Part shown: positions 1 to 8,398 of the stretch, in pieces
How the letters are laid out: each line of letters starts with the position of its first letter
Numbering within the stretch: position 1 is the first letter of the stretch
DNA from: Pseudomonas sp. UBA5706
GTDB lineage: Bacteria > Pseudomonadota > Gammaproteobacteria > Pseudomonadales > Pseudomonadaceae
Direction of reading: 5' to 3'
Assembly: GCF_002419965.1 (NCBI RefSeq)
Contig: NZ_DIHC01000036.1
Location: 118,347 to 171,078 of the forward strand
Length of the DNA: 52,732 nt
Program-made: the position numbers and the translations under genes
Notes under the pieces: generated by a model
Told to the model about the DNA's origin: nothing
The model's database searches: none
The model's input: the letters and a program-made list of their open reading frames with translations, nothing else

Positions 1-267
1 CCGGGAACCGGCAGTAAACCCGGTAAATGCGGTGATTCAGAAAGACCGCATTTTCAGACCTTGCGACCGGTCCCGGCCGATCGCTGACGGCAGAGCATCC
101 CGGCAGCTCCCAGGCCTGCAATACAAGCTAGATCAGCAGTCGGTGCCAGGTGATACGCATCCGTACACCGTGAGGGCGCCGACCGTAGCGAACAACAACA
201 AGACACACGAAACGACAGAACAACCGACGTATAGCCCATTAACGCTATTGCTATTTGGAGAATTAAA
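1..267. other. Left-edge non-coding stretch and algA leader
   Basis: I recognise no gene here. In Pseudomonas algA is usually preceded by algF, but no algF-like protein can be read in this segment, so any algF lies to the left of the window. The last 80 bases are A/C-rich and end in the algA ribosome binding site (TTGGAGAAT, about 9 bases before the ATG). An AAC-repeat tract at about 188-201 resembles the CA-rich motif bound by Hfq/Crc, but it is about 70 bases from the start codon, so a regulatory role is only a possibility. Confidence 0.5.
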
Positions 268-1722
268 ATGATTCCAGTGATCTTGTCAGGTGGCAGCGGT
301 TCCCGACTCTGGCCTCTTTCGCGTAAACAGTTTCCTAAACAGTTCCTGGCACTGACCGGCGAACATACCCTGTTCCAGCAGACCCTGGAGCGCCTGCAAT
401 TCGATGGCATGCAGCACCCGGTGGTGGTGTGCAACAAGGACCACCGCTTCATCGTCGGCGAACAGCTCGATGCATTGAACCTGGACACTCAGGCCATCAT
501 CATGGAGCCGTTTGGTCGTAACACCGCACCTGCCGTGGCCATCACGGCGATGATGCTGATCAACGAAGGCCGCGACGAGCTGATGCTGGTGCTGCCGGCC
601 GACCATGTCATCGACGACCAGAAATCCCTGCAACGCGCATTGGCACTGGCCACCGTGGCCGCAGAGCGTGGCGAAATGGTGCTGTTCGGCGTACCGGCGA
701 CCAAACCGGAAACCGGTTATGGCTATATCAAATCCACCGCCGATGCCCTGCTGCCCGAAGGCGTAAGCCGCGTCGCGCAGTTTGTCGAGAAACCGGACGA
801 AAAACGCGCCAACGAATTCGTCGAAGCCGGCGGCTACTACTGGAACAGCGGTATGTTCCTGTTCCGCGCCAGCCGTTATCTGGAAGAGCTGAAAAAGCAC
901 GACCCGGACATCTACGACAACTGCCTGCTGACCCTTGAGCGCAGCAAGCGTGAAGACGACAACATCGAACTGGACCAGGCCAGCTTCGCCTGCTGCCCGG
1001 ACAACTCCATCGACTACGCCGTCATGGAAAAAACCCAGCGTGCCTGCGTAGTGCCGCTGGACGCCGGCTGGAGCGATGTGGGCTGCTGGTCGTCGCTGTG
1101 GGACGTCAATCAGAAAGACGAACACGGCAACGTCACCAAAGGTGATGTGGTTATCCAGGACAGCCGCAACTGCATGATTCAGGGCAACGGCAAACTGGTC
1201 ACCGTTATCGGCCTGGACAACATCGTCGTCGTCGAAACCAAGGACGCCATGATGATCGCCCACAAGGACAAGGTTCAGGGCGTCAAGCAAATGGTCAATA
1301 CGCTCAACGAGCAGGGCCGCACTGAAACCCAGAACCATCTGGAAGTCTATCGCCCGTGGGGTTCGTACGACTCGGTGGACATGGGCGGCCGCTTCCAGGT
1401 CAAGCGCATCTCGGTCAAGCCGGGTGCCAGCCTGTCGCTGCAGATGCACCATCACCGCGCCGAACACTGGATCGTCGTGTCGGGCACCGCTCAGGTCACC
1501 TGCGACGAGAACGTGTTCCTGCTTACCGAAAACCAGTCCACCTACATCCCGATCGCCTCGGTCCATCGTCTGCGCAACCCAGGCAAGATCCCGCTGGAAA
1601 TCATCGAAGTGCAATCGGGCAGCTATCTGGGCGAAGATGACATCGAACGCTTCGAAGACGTCTACGGACGCTCCACTCCAGGCATCGAAGCCGGCGTGAA
1701 AACCCAGACTATCGCTCGCTGA
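268..1722 (+). CDS. algA: Mannose-1-phosphate guanylyltransferase / mannose-6-phosphate isomerase AlgA
   Basis: This is the bifunctional cytoplasmic enzyme that makes GDP-mannose for alginate. It isomerises fructose-6-P to mannose-6-P and transfers GMP from GTP to mannose-1-P. The 484 residues are the full family length. The N-terminal nucleotidyltransferase signature GGSGSRLWP is at residues 8-16, FVEKPD lies near residue 172, and the C-terminal type II isomerase cupin carries QMHHHRAEHW followed by GTAQVTC. The sequence is close throughout to P. aeruginosa AlgA as I know it. The start follows a good RBS. It would be the last gene of the alginate operon, consistent with the strong terminator directly downstream. 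A paralogue such as PslB/WbpW is less likely given the closeness to AlgA. Confidence 0.95.
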   Translation: MIPVILSGGSGSRLWPLSRKQFPKQFLALTGEHTLFQQTLERLQFDGMQHPVVVCNKDHRFIVGEQLDALNLDTQAIIMEPFGRNTAPAVAITAMMLINEGRDELMLVLPADHVIDDQKSLQRALALATVAAERGEMVLFGVPATKPETGYGYIKSTADALLPEGVSRVAQFVEKPDEKRANEFVEAGGYYWNSGMFLFRASRYLEELKKHDPDIYDNCLLTLERSKREDDNIELDQASFACCPDNSIDYAVMEKTQRACVVPLDAGWSDVGCWSSLWDVNQKDEHGNVTKGDVVIQDSRNCMIQGNGKLVTVIGLDNIVVVETKDAMMIAHKDKVQGVKQMVNTLNEQGRTETQNHLEVYRPWGSYDSVDMGGRFQVKRISVKPGASLSLQMHHHRAEHWIVVSGTAQVTCDENVFLLTENQSTYIPIASVHRLRNPGKIPLEIIEVQSGSYLGEDDIERFEDVYGRSTPGIEAGVKTQTIAR

Positions 1723-1745
1723 TTCACCGCTAGCACCGTTGCAGT

Positions 1746-1804
1746 GCCCCCGCCCGTTTCCTGCGTATTCCCCATCCGCAGGGAACGGGTGGGGGCTTTT
1801 TTTT
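1746..1804 (+). terminator. Rho-independent terminator of algA
   Basis: A near-perfect 20-base stem (1746-1765 with 1777-1796, one or two mismatches) is followed by eight T residues. It starts 23 bases after the algA stop codon. This is a strong intrinsic terminator and marks the end of the alginate transcript. Confidence 0.92.
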
Positions 1805-1982
1805 GCGCACTCCGATACCTTTTGGCATCTGCGTTGGCAGTAAGGCTTGCCGGCGGCAGTGCTCGCGTGCGCGCTCGGCAAGCCGCGCTGCGACAAGAGG
1901 CTGAAAGGTCGGACCCTGAGCCATTTGGTCAATCACACGCCTTTCGGTACGATGCGCTGACCTGCACTCGCGAGACCGAAAG

Positions 1983-2446
1983 ATGATTATCGGCGCCATC
2001 CTGATTTTCACCTGGCTGATCCTCCTCCTGCGCTACCCCGCCAAAGCCTTGCCAGTGTCACTGGCGGCCGCGGTCGGGCTGGGGATAGTGGCGGGCGTGG
2101 TGGTTTGGCAGGACAAACGTGACGCCCAGCGCCTCAACCGTTTGCAGTTGCGCCTGGACTACACGCCGGAAAAATGCCCGAGCGGCCGTCCACTGCTGGT
2201 CCTGGTCGACAATGGCAACGATGTGCCCCTCCAGGCGTTGCGCTGGAAGGTCGCGGCCTATGCTCCCGGGACACCGTCAATCTCGCCGACGACACCTACG
2301 CCGCCCCGCGCTACCGCGGCCCCGGCGAGCTGTTGCCCGGCAGCCAATGGCAGGACTGCCTGCCACTGCCGCCACTGCGCGCAGGCTATCGCCCGCAGAC
2401 CCTGGAATTCCGTGCCGAACGCCTGCAAGGCACTTTCTCCGACTGA
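1983..2446 (+). pseudogene. Small membrane-anchored protein, single-base frameshift
   Basis: The reading frame from the ATG at 1983 encodes an N-terminal hydrophobic segment (about residues 2-12 and 20-40) and then a soluble part reading LVDNGNDVPLQALRWKVAAY. At 2268-2271 the frame breaks. The natural continuation, SRDTVNLADDTYAAPRYRG and then RPQTLEFRAERLQGTFSD ending at 2446, is in the frame reached by adding one base to the CCCGGG run. The product would be about 154 residues with one TM anchor. I know similar hypothetical proteins next to SDR genes in Pseudomonas but no function. It lies 27 bases upstream of the SDR gene and is probably co-transcribed with it. A sequencing error in the G run is an alternative to a real mutation. 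Confidence 0.75.
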
Positions 2447-2473
2447 TACGCCCTTCTCCAAGGATCAAACCCC

Positions 2474-3298
2474 ATGCCTGTCGTTCTGATTACTGGTTGT
2501 TCCAGCGGCATCGGCCGCGCCATGGCGGACGTATTCCACGCCGCAGGTCATGAGGTCTGGGCGACGGCGCGCAAGACAACCGATGTGCAGGCACTGGAAG
2601 CTGCCGGCTTGAGGGCGGTGGAACTGGATGTGAACGACAGCGCTGCGCTCGAACGACTCGCCGCAACGCTTGAGCAACGCGGCAAGGGGCTGGACGTGTT
2701 GATCAACAACGCCGGTTACGGCGGCATCGGGCCGCTACTCGATGGTGGCGTCGAGGCGATGCGCAGGCAGTTCGAAACCAACGTGTTTTCCATCGTGGGC
2801 GTCACCGGCGCGCTGTTTCCCTTGCTGCGACGCAACAAAGGCTTGGTGGTGAACATCGGCAGCGTTTCCGGGGTACTGACGACGCCCTTTGGCGGCGCCT
2901 ATTGCGCATCGAAAGCGGCGGTCAGCGCCCTGAGCGATGCATTGCGCATGGAGCTGGCGCCGTTCGGCATGCGCGTGATGGAGGTCCAGCCCGGTGCCAT
3001 CGACACGCAGTTCGCCAAACACGCCAACCATGAAGCCGAGCAGGTGATTCACGAGGGCTCGGCGTGGTGGCCCTTGCGCGAGGGTATCCGCGCGCGGGCC
3101 AACGCCTCGCAAACCCATCCGACACCGGCAAGCCAGGTGGCCCGCAACGTATTCGATGCCGTGCAAAAAACAAATCCCGTGCGCCTGCTGCGCTGCGGCA
3201 CGGGTTGCTACGCATTGCCGTTGATGGCACGGCTGCTGCCCAAGGCACTGCTTGAACGGATTTTGAGCAGACGCTTCAGGCTGAAGGGTCCGCTGTAA
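2474..3298 (+). CDS. SDR family oxidoreductase
   Basis: A classical short-chain dehydrogenase/reductase of 274 residues. The NAD(P)-binding glycine motif TGCSSGIG is at residues 7-14, the NNAG motif is near residue 76, the catalytic serine is in NIGSVSG (about 127-133) and the active-site YCASK motif is near residue 143. The C-terminal tail is longer than in minimal SDRs and basic. The substrate cannot be read from the sequence. The GITGCSSGIGRA-type N terminus and C-terminal extension resemble the retinol-dehydrogenase-like group. The gene follows the frameshifted membrane-protein gene closely and probably shares its promoter. Confidence 0.85.
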   Translation: MPVVLITGCSSGIGRAMADVFHAAGHEVWATARKTTDVQALEAAGLRAVELDVNDSAALERLAATLEQRGKGLDVLINNAGYGGIGPLLDGGVEAMRRQFETNVFSIVGVTGALFPLLRRNKGLVVNIGSVSGVLTTPFGGAYCASKAAVSALSDALRMELAPFGMRVMEVQPGAIDTQFAKHANHEAEQVIHEGSAWWPLREGIRARANASQTHPTPASQVARNVFDAVQKTNPVRLLRCGTGCYALPLMARLLPKALLERILSRRFRLKGPL

Positions 3299-3497
3299 GG
3301 TGTAATAAGTGCAGACCGCAAATCCTGCGCAGTCACGCGAACAAGCCTCTTCCAAAAAGCGCCTCATCCTCGGTCAGTCACGGAAACCGGCTACAGAAAA
3401 CGCTTCAACATCACTGGATACTTCCTGCAGTTGCCCTGAGTAAGGGGCCTAACTGTCCGGCCTTCCCCGAGGCCGGCTCGCTGTCAAGGAAGACACC

Positions 3498-4880
3498 ATG
3501 AACCCACTGTTATCCACTGGAACCCTCGACGACTATTACGACTTCGAGGAATATGATTTTGCCCCGGTCGAACCGGGCTCGGACGCGCCTGAAGGCATCC
3601 TTGAACTTAACTCGGAGGGCGTCGGCCGTCTTGTCAGCGACATGAGCGATCTGTTTGCCGGCATGTACGATCCAGACCTGCTCGACCCGGTGCGCTTCAT
3701 CCGCACGTCGATCCGCACGATCATCGATGCCTCCAGTGCGTCGGATGAAGTGAAAGCACGCGTCGACAGTCAAACCTGGATCCCTGTGTATTCGGTACTG
3801 GGCCTACCGTTCACTGAAAGCTGGGAAGAATACGGCGACGACCTGTCTGAGGAACGACGCGATTTCCGCCTCGAAGAGATCGTTACCGACCGCTATCGCC
3901 GCAAAGCCAGTGCGTGGAACAACGTTGCCTGGCCCGAGGATTTCCCTGAAGACCTGATTCAAGCACTTGAGTCGGCAGATTTGCAGGCCCGTTACCAGGA
4001 AGAAATCGAGCAGCGCCTCAATACGCCTGAAGCCAGATTCCTGTGGAAGCTGCACTCCCGGCTAGAGGTGGAAAAGCACCTTCGAGACTTCGCTGACGAT
4101 CCCAATACTCCTGAGTTCTATCAAAACCTGGTGGAAGATTATTTCAATGACAAGGTGCAGCTTGAACTTGTCGAATTCGGAAGCCGATTGAGCCGCACCC
4201 TTGTTCCGCAAACGATCTACCTGCGCTATCCGAAGGAAAGTCAGGGTGGGCTGCTGGTATTTCTTGGCGCCCCCAAGGACGATGCGGTGGTGATCCTGCG
4301 TCGGGCCAAGCGTCGGGCCTTCATCGAACGTTCAACGTCGCTTCACAAGCTGGTGCTGCGCCGTTTGCCGCTGTACACCCAAAGCATGTCGGGCAATACG
4401 ATGCTCAGGTATTACAGAACATACAACGGGCCTACCTATAGCTTGACGAGCCCGCTGCAGTTCCGCAGCACAGCCGACGTGTTCGGTGCCCTGCACAACC
4501 AGAGAGTCATGCGTCTGAACATGGACATCGACTTACTGGTGTCCACCGACAGTGAACGCCTGACCGACGACCTGCTGAAAGTGAGCGCCGAGGTTCTCGA
4601 GGCGCTTGCGCTGGTGACGACATTGTCCGCCGGGCCTTCGCTTGCGCTGACGCGTGCGATGGTCGGATTCCTGGCGACAGCGGGCGCAACGTCGATCAAG
4701 ACGCTGCGCGGTGTAACAGCGGACTACCCTGACGAGGCACTGGCATTTTACAACCAGGCGTTGGCCGACACCATCAAGGCGATGGTGGGGCCGATTGCCG
4801 AACTGGCAACGGGCACCGATCACTCCAGCAAAATCATCGACAAAGTCGTGGAAAAGGTGTTTGAGAAGTTGTCCGAGTAA
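3498..4880 (+). CDS. Uncharacterised 460-residue protein, toxin-like C-terminal region
   Basis: Full-length ORF with a good RBS (AAGGAAG, 8 bases before the ATG). The leader has a 7-bp GC-rich hairpin at 3457-3476. The N-terminal 60 residues are acidic, with no signal peptide. The middle is a charged helical region. Residues about 245-300 read LRYPKESQGGLLVFLGAP and continue into a basic stretch. A hydrophobic segment at about 360-405 (LALVTTLSAGPSLALTRAMV) is followed by GVTADYPDEAL. The same order, an acidic/helical stretch then a Gly/Pro/Ala-rich hydrophobic segment then a GVxA(Y)-type motif, occurs near the C terminus of the large protein encoded at 33241-36756. I infer a relative of the DUF6543/dermonecrotic-type Pseudomonas toxins. 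No catalytic motif is recognisable and there is no obvious partner gene. Confidence 0.55.
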   Translation: MNPLLSTGTLDDYYDFEEYDFAPVEPGSDAPEGILELNSEGVGRLVSDMSDLFAGMYDPDLLDPVRFIRTSIRTIIDASSASDEVKARVDSQTWIPVYSVLGLPFTESWEEYGDDLSEERRDFRLEEIVTDRYRRKASAWNNVAWPEDFPEDLIQALESADLQARYQEEIEQRLNTPEARFLWKLHSRLEVEKHLRDFADDPNTPEFYQNLVEDYFNDKVQLELVEFGSRLSRTLVPQTIYLRYPKESQGGLLVFLGAPKDDAVVILRRAKRRAFIERSTSLHKLVLRRLPLYTQSMSGNTMLRYYRTYNGPTYSLTSPLQFRSTADVFGALHNQRVMRLNMDIDLLVSTDSERLTDDLLKVSAEVLEALALVTTLSAGPSLALTRAMVGFLATAGATSIKTLRGVTADYPDEALAFYNQALADTIKAMVGPIAELATGTDHSSKIIDKVVEKVFEKLSE

Positions 4881-4911
4881 TCACCGCATCTCGGTCGGCA
4901 GCACGCCCTGA

Positions 4912-5766
4912 TCACTGCGGATTAACGATTACCGTGCAGGTGATCCCCGCTGCCAGCACCACGCTGTCCGGTACGTTATCCAGGTGGATACGTACCGGCA
5001 CACGCTGCGCCAGGCGTACCCAGTTAAAGGTAGGGTTGACGTCGGCGATCAGCTCACGGCTTTGCGGATTATCGCGGTCGTATATCGCACGGGCGATGCT
5101 TTCGACATGGCCCTTCATCACTTCGCCGCTCATCAATTGCATGTCCGCCGGGTCGCCGACGCGGACATGCGGCAGCTTGGTTTCTTCGAAGAAGCCGTAA
5201 ACCCAGAATGAATGCTTATCGACCACCGCCATCTTGGCCTCACCGATGCGCGCGTAGTCGCCGCGATGCACGTTGAGGTTGGTCACATAGCCATCGACAG
5301 CCGCCAGTACTTTGGTGCGCTGCAGGTTCAGTTGCGCCGCTTCGAGCCGGGCCACGGCCAGTTGATAGTCAGCCTGCGCGGAGTTGGCGACGTTGGAGGC
5401 GTCTTCACGGTTTTCGGCCGAGATCACTAGCGCGTCCATGTCCTTGCGGCGAGCGGCGTTGACCTTGCGCATTTCCCAGGTTGCCTTGCGCGAGGCGACC
5501 ATCGCTGCGGCCTGCTTGACCGCCAGCTGATAGTGCTCAGGGTCGATTTGCATGAGCAAGTCGCCCTTCTTCACCGGCTGGTTATCCATGACCGGCACGT
5601 CGATGACCACACCGCTGACGTCGGCGGCGACGTTGATCACGTCCGCACGCACTCGCCCGTCACGCGTCCACGGGGTGTCCATGTAGTGAATCCACAACAG
5701 GCGGCCGATCCAGATGGCCAGCGCCAGAATCAATAATGTCGCGATCAGACTGATGAGCTTTTTCAT
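4912..5766 (-). CDS. HlyD-family periplasmic adaptor of a FUSC efflux pump (AaeA-like)
   Basis: 284 residues. A single N-terminal TM anchor (about 5-27) is followed by the biotinyl-lipoyl half motifs (VAADVSGVV and VPVMDNQPVKKGDLL), a helical hairpin and the second lipoyl half with LAAVDGYVTNLNVHRGDYARIG. Such adaptors link an inner-membrane pump to an outer-membrane channel. This is the last gene of a minus-strand unit that contains the channel (8399-9910), the FUSC pump (5975-8161) and DUF1656 (5785-5985). The organisation matches the AaeXAB para-hydroxybenzoate efflux systems plus an OMF. By analogy the substrate is likely an aromatic acid or other small toxic organic acid. Confidence 0.85.
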   Translation of the reverse strand: MKKLISLIATLLILALAIWIGRLLWIHYMDTPWTRDGRVRADVINVAADVSGVVIDVPVMDNQPVKKGDLLMQIDPEHYQLAVKQAAAMVASRKATWEMRKVNAARRKDMDALVISAENREDASNVANSAQADYQLAVARLEAAQLNLQRTKVLAAVDGYVTNLNVHRGDYARIGEAKMAVVDKHSFWVYGFFEETKLPHVRVGDPADMQLMSGEVMKGHVESIARAIYDRDNPQSRELIADVNPTFNWVRLAQRVPVRIHLDNVPDSVVLAAGITCTVIVNPQ

Positions 5767-5784
5767 CTCGAATTCACATGTGCC

Positions 5785-5985
5785 TCAACGGTAAACGGTC
5801 AGCGCCATTGCGCCAAACATGCAGCTGAACAGGCTCAGGCGCAGCAGCGCCGGATGCCAGAAAAAACGGTACAGGTCCAGGCCGGACATCAGCCGGTCCA
5901 GCGCCCAGGACAGCACCATGGCGACCAGGAACATCACGGTCACCGTGGGCATATAAACGCCGTGGAAGGCGATCTCACGAGGCAT
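5785..5985 (-). CDS. DUF1656 small membrane protein (AaeX-like)
   Basis: 66 residues, beginning MPREIAFHGVYMPTVT at the ATG 5985-5983. The longer frame upstream is only the overlapping part of the FUSC gene. It has two predicted TM helices (about 11-29 and 45-63) and the family sequence FHGVYMPT. The start overlaps the 3' end of the FUSC gene by 11 bases and the adaptor begins 18 bases downstream, so translation is probably coupled. DUF1656 proteins accompany FUSC/HlyD efflux pairs almost invariably, but their role is unknown. Confidence 0.85.
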   Translation of the reverse strand: MPREIAFHGVYMPTVTVMFLVAMVLSWALDRLMSGLDLYRFFWHPALLRLSLFSCMFGAMALTVYR

Positions 5986-8161
5986 GGTCAAGTCCTTGCG
6001 CCGCTTGGGCAGGTGCGTAGGCGGCCAGTGGTGATTGCGGGTCGAGCAGGCAGGTGCGGATGAAGTGCAGGTAGCTTTTGACCCGTCGTAACGGCGAGGT
6101 ATCGAAGTGCGGAGCGAATGGCTCATCGCTGTTCTGCACGCAGATAATGGCGTGATCCACCGCATACAGACTGCGGGCCAGATTGTGCCGGTCCGGCTGG
6201 ATGAACAGGCGTATCAGCGAGCGGCCCATGGCGCGGACTGATTGACGCCACGGCTGCCACTCGGCGTAGCTGGGGTGAACCGGCACAAGGTCCTGCTCGC
6301 GGCGCAGCTCGATGATCGCGTGACCGATTTCCAGCACCACGAACATCCAGCGCAGCAGGTTGCGTTGCACCTGGGGCTGACCGGTCGCCAGCCCATAAGC
6401 CTGGTGCATCAGGTCGCGCGTGCGGCTTTCGAAGTTCGAGCCAATTCCGCGCATCGGCGCGCTGATGGCGAATCCGACTTGCTGGCGCAGATCGACCTCA
6501 AGGCGCTGCCACAGCCAACGACTGTTAGGCGGCAGAATGATCGCCCCCGCCGCCGCGCACAGCAGCATGCCGAGCACCATGGCGATGTAGTCGTTGATGA
6601 ACGCGTAGGGGTTATAGACGGTGAGGTTGTCGGGTGCCGAGCCGATGCAGAAAAAGATCAGCAGACCCAAGCCGTAGCCGACCCACTGTGGGCGCATGGT
6701 CAGGAATGTACCCAATACGAACACCGGCGCCAGCACCATGCATAACAACGGGAAGCCATCGATCCGGGGCAGCACGAAGAACGTGATGAAAAACCCGAGA
6801 AATGCGCCGAGCAAAGTACCGCACGCCATCTGGAATGACATGCGCCGGGGGTTCGGCGTGGTGGCAGACAAGGCAACGGTTGCTGCCGACACCAGCGTCA
6901 TCGAAGCGCCGCTGGGCCAGGCAGTGGCCACCCAATACACCGACATCAGCCCGAGAATGAACGTCGCGCGAAGGCCTGATGCCACCGACGACATCCAGTT
7001 GGTGGTGGACACGAACGGTTCGACCCATTTTTCCCTCGCGTGGCTGTGATCGGCCAGCGACGCATGGGTCTGTGAATAGTCGTGCATGTCATCGACGAAG
7101 CGGTACAGCAACTCGTAGGCGGTGTGGAAATCCAGCAAATCGTCGTCACTGGGGTCGGTTTTGACGAACTCGGCACGCAGGCTGCGAACCCGTTCCGGCA
7201 AATCGGCCTTGAACGCGCTCAAGCGGGTGGCCAGTAGCGCCGCATCGGCGTTGGTCAGCGCACGTGCGGCGAAGTCCTGCAGCAACTGCGCCACGGCATC
7301 AAGCCCCGGCTCGATCGCCGCCACGGCAGGCGTCACACCACGGCGGCGCAAGCGCTCAAGCAGTTGATGCAGGGCATTGAAGCGCGTCGTGATGGTCATG
7401 AACTCGCTGTTCAGGCGGTTCAGCCGGCCGTTGCGACGGCGCATGTGCGGGTCTTCGAACACCGTGACAGCGCGCAGGCCTTCCAGGCCGACGGCATCGG
7501 CAATGAAGCGTACGTTGCTGGCCTCGAACGCCGCCGGATCGCTGTCGCCGCGCAGGCCGTCGATGACGAACCGGGCGAAGACGCCAAAGCGCTGATACAA
7601 GGCATTGCGCATGGCCGCACCCGAGCTTTGCGGCAGGATGGCAGCAGTGACCAGGGTCGAGCAGATGATACCCAGGGAGATTTCCATCACCCGCCAGACG
7701 GCGGCCATGAACGAGGTTTCAGGGTGGGCCAGCGCAGGCAGGCCGGTCATTGCAGCGGTATAGCCGGCGAGCACGAAACCGTAGGCGCGAAAGTTGCGAT
7801 AGCGCGCCGCACCGGCACAGCAGACGCCGACCCAAATCGCCAGGCTGCCGAGGAACAACTCGCTGTTCTGCGCGAACAAGGCCATCAATGTCACCATCAC
7901 CACCGAACCGGCCAGCGTGCCAAGCAAGCGATAGAAGCTTTTGGCGAACACATGCCCGCTCTGCGGCTGCATGACGATGAACACCGTGATCATTGCCGTA
8001 CGCGGCTGCGGCAATTCAAGGCGCATTGCGATCCAGTAGGTCAGGAATGCGGCGATCAGCACCTTGAAGATGTAGATCCAGGTCACCCCGTCGCTGCGCG
8101 CCCAGCCATTGAGTTCGCGACGCCATTCCAGTGATTTGAGCCAATGCAGGGCTTGGGTCAT
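5975..8161 (-). CDS. FUSC family inner-membrane efflux protein (AaeB-like)
   Basis: 728 residues, typical of the family. It has two membrane blocks of about six helices (roughly residues 20-175 and 390-540), each followed by a cytoplasmic domain, as expected for the duplicated fusaric-acid-resistance/AaeB fold. It sits between the outer-membrane channel gene and DUF1656/HlyD and overlaps DUF1656 by 11 bases. The likely role is proton-driven export of aromatic acids or related compounds across the inner membrane, with the HlyD protein and OMF as partners. The start MTQALHWLKSLEW is the first in-frame ATG after the REP-containing gap. Confidence 0.88.
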   Translation of the reverse strand: MTQALHWLKSLEWRRELNGWARSDGVTWIYIFKVLIAAFLTYWIAMRLELPQPRTAMITVFIVMQPQSGHVFAKSFYRLLGTLAGSVVMVTLMALFAQNSELFLGSLAIWVGVCCAGAARYRNFRAYGFVLAGYTAAMTGLPALAHPETSFMAAVWRVMEISLGIICSTLVTAAILPQSSGAAMRNALYQRFGVFARFVIDGLRGDSDPAAFEASNVRFIADAVGLEGLRAVTVFEDPHMRRRNGRLNRLNSEFMTITTRFNALHQLLERLRRRGVTPAVAAIEPGLDAVAQLLQDFAARALTNADAALLATRLSAFKADLPERVRSLRAEFVKTDPSDDDLLDFHTAYELLYRFVDDMHDYSQTHASLADHSHAREKWVEPFVSTTNWMSSVASGLRATFILGLMSVYWVATAWPSGASMTLVSAATVALSATTPNPRRMSFQMACGTLLGAFLGFFITFFVLPRIDGFPLLCMVLAPVFVLGTFLTMRPQWVGYGLGLLIFFCIGSAPDNLTVYNPYAFINDYIAMVLGMLLCAAAGAIILPPNSRWLWQRLEVDLRQQVGFAISAPMRGIGSNFESRTRDLMHQAYGLATGQPQVQRNLLRWMFVVLEIGHAIIELRREQDLVPVHPSYAEWQPWRQSVRAMGRSLIRLFIQPDRHNLARSLYAVDHAIICVQNSDEPFAPHFDTSPLRRVKSYLHFIRTCLLDPQSPLAAYAPAQAAQGLDHAS

Positions 8162-8194
8162 TTCAGTTCAAGGCCTGTGCTGACCGGCAGATCG

Positions 8195-8367
8195 ATTCGC
8201 GAGCCAGCTTGCTCTCACAGGGAAGGTCGGTGACCAATGACATCTGCGCCAAACCCATCCAGCTGTGGGAATGTGCTAACACCTGTGCCGCGCAAGTTGA
8301 GCTGCGGGAGCGTGCTGACACTTGCGCGCTCCCACCCCATCTGTGGGAGCGAGGTTGCTCGCAAAGG
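8195..8367. repeat. REP-type repeat mosaic between two efflux genes
   Basis: A Pseudomonas REP-like unit lies in minus orientation at 8195-8221 (GCGAGCCAGCTTGCTCTCAC) and another in plus orientation at 8342-8367 (TGTGGGAGCGAGGTTGCTCG). Degenerate copies and inverted parts of the same words lie between them (8262-8338). The block fills the whole gap between the OMF and FUSC genes, which are otherwise transcribed together. Such units can form hairpins that attenuate or stabilise operon mRNA. Confidence 0.75.
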
Positions 8368-8398
8368 GTGCGGGATGGGCGAATTCTATCTATCGGGC

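Noticed and set aside
188..201. AAC-repeat tract as a Hfq/Crc (catabolite) site
   Set aside because: It resembles the AANAANAA motif but is about 70 bases upstream of the algA start codon and not near the RBS, so catabolite control of algA cannot be claimed.
286..1932. 548-codon open frame on the minus strand opposite algA
   Set aside because: It is an antisense shadow of a GC-rich gene, rich in His/Val/Gly/Ala runs, and no family features are visible; algA itself is certain.
7364..8134. 256-codon plus-strand frame opposite the FUSC gene
   Set aside because: Antisense shadow with a His/Arg/Gln-rich composition and no RBS.
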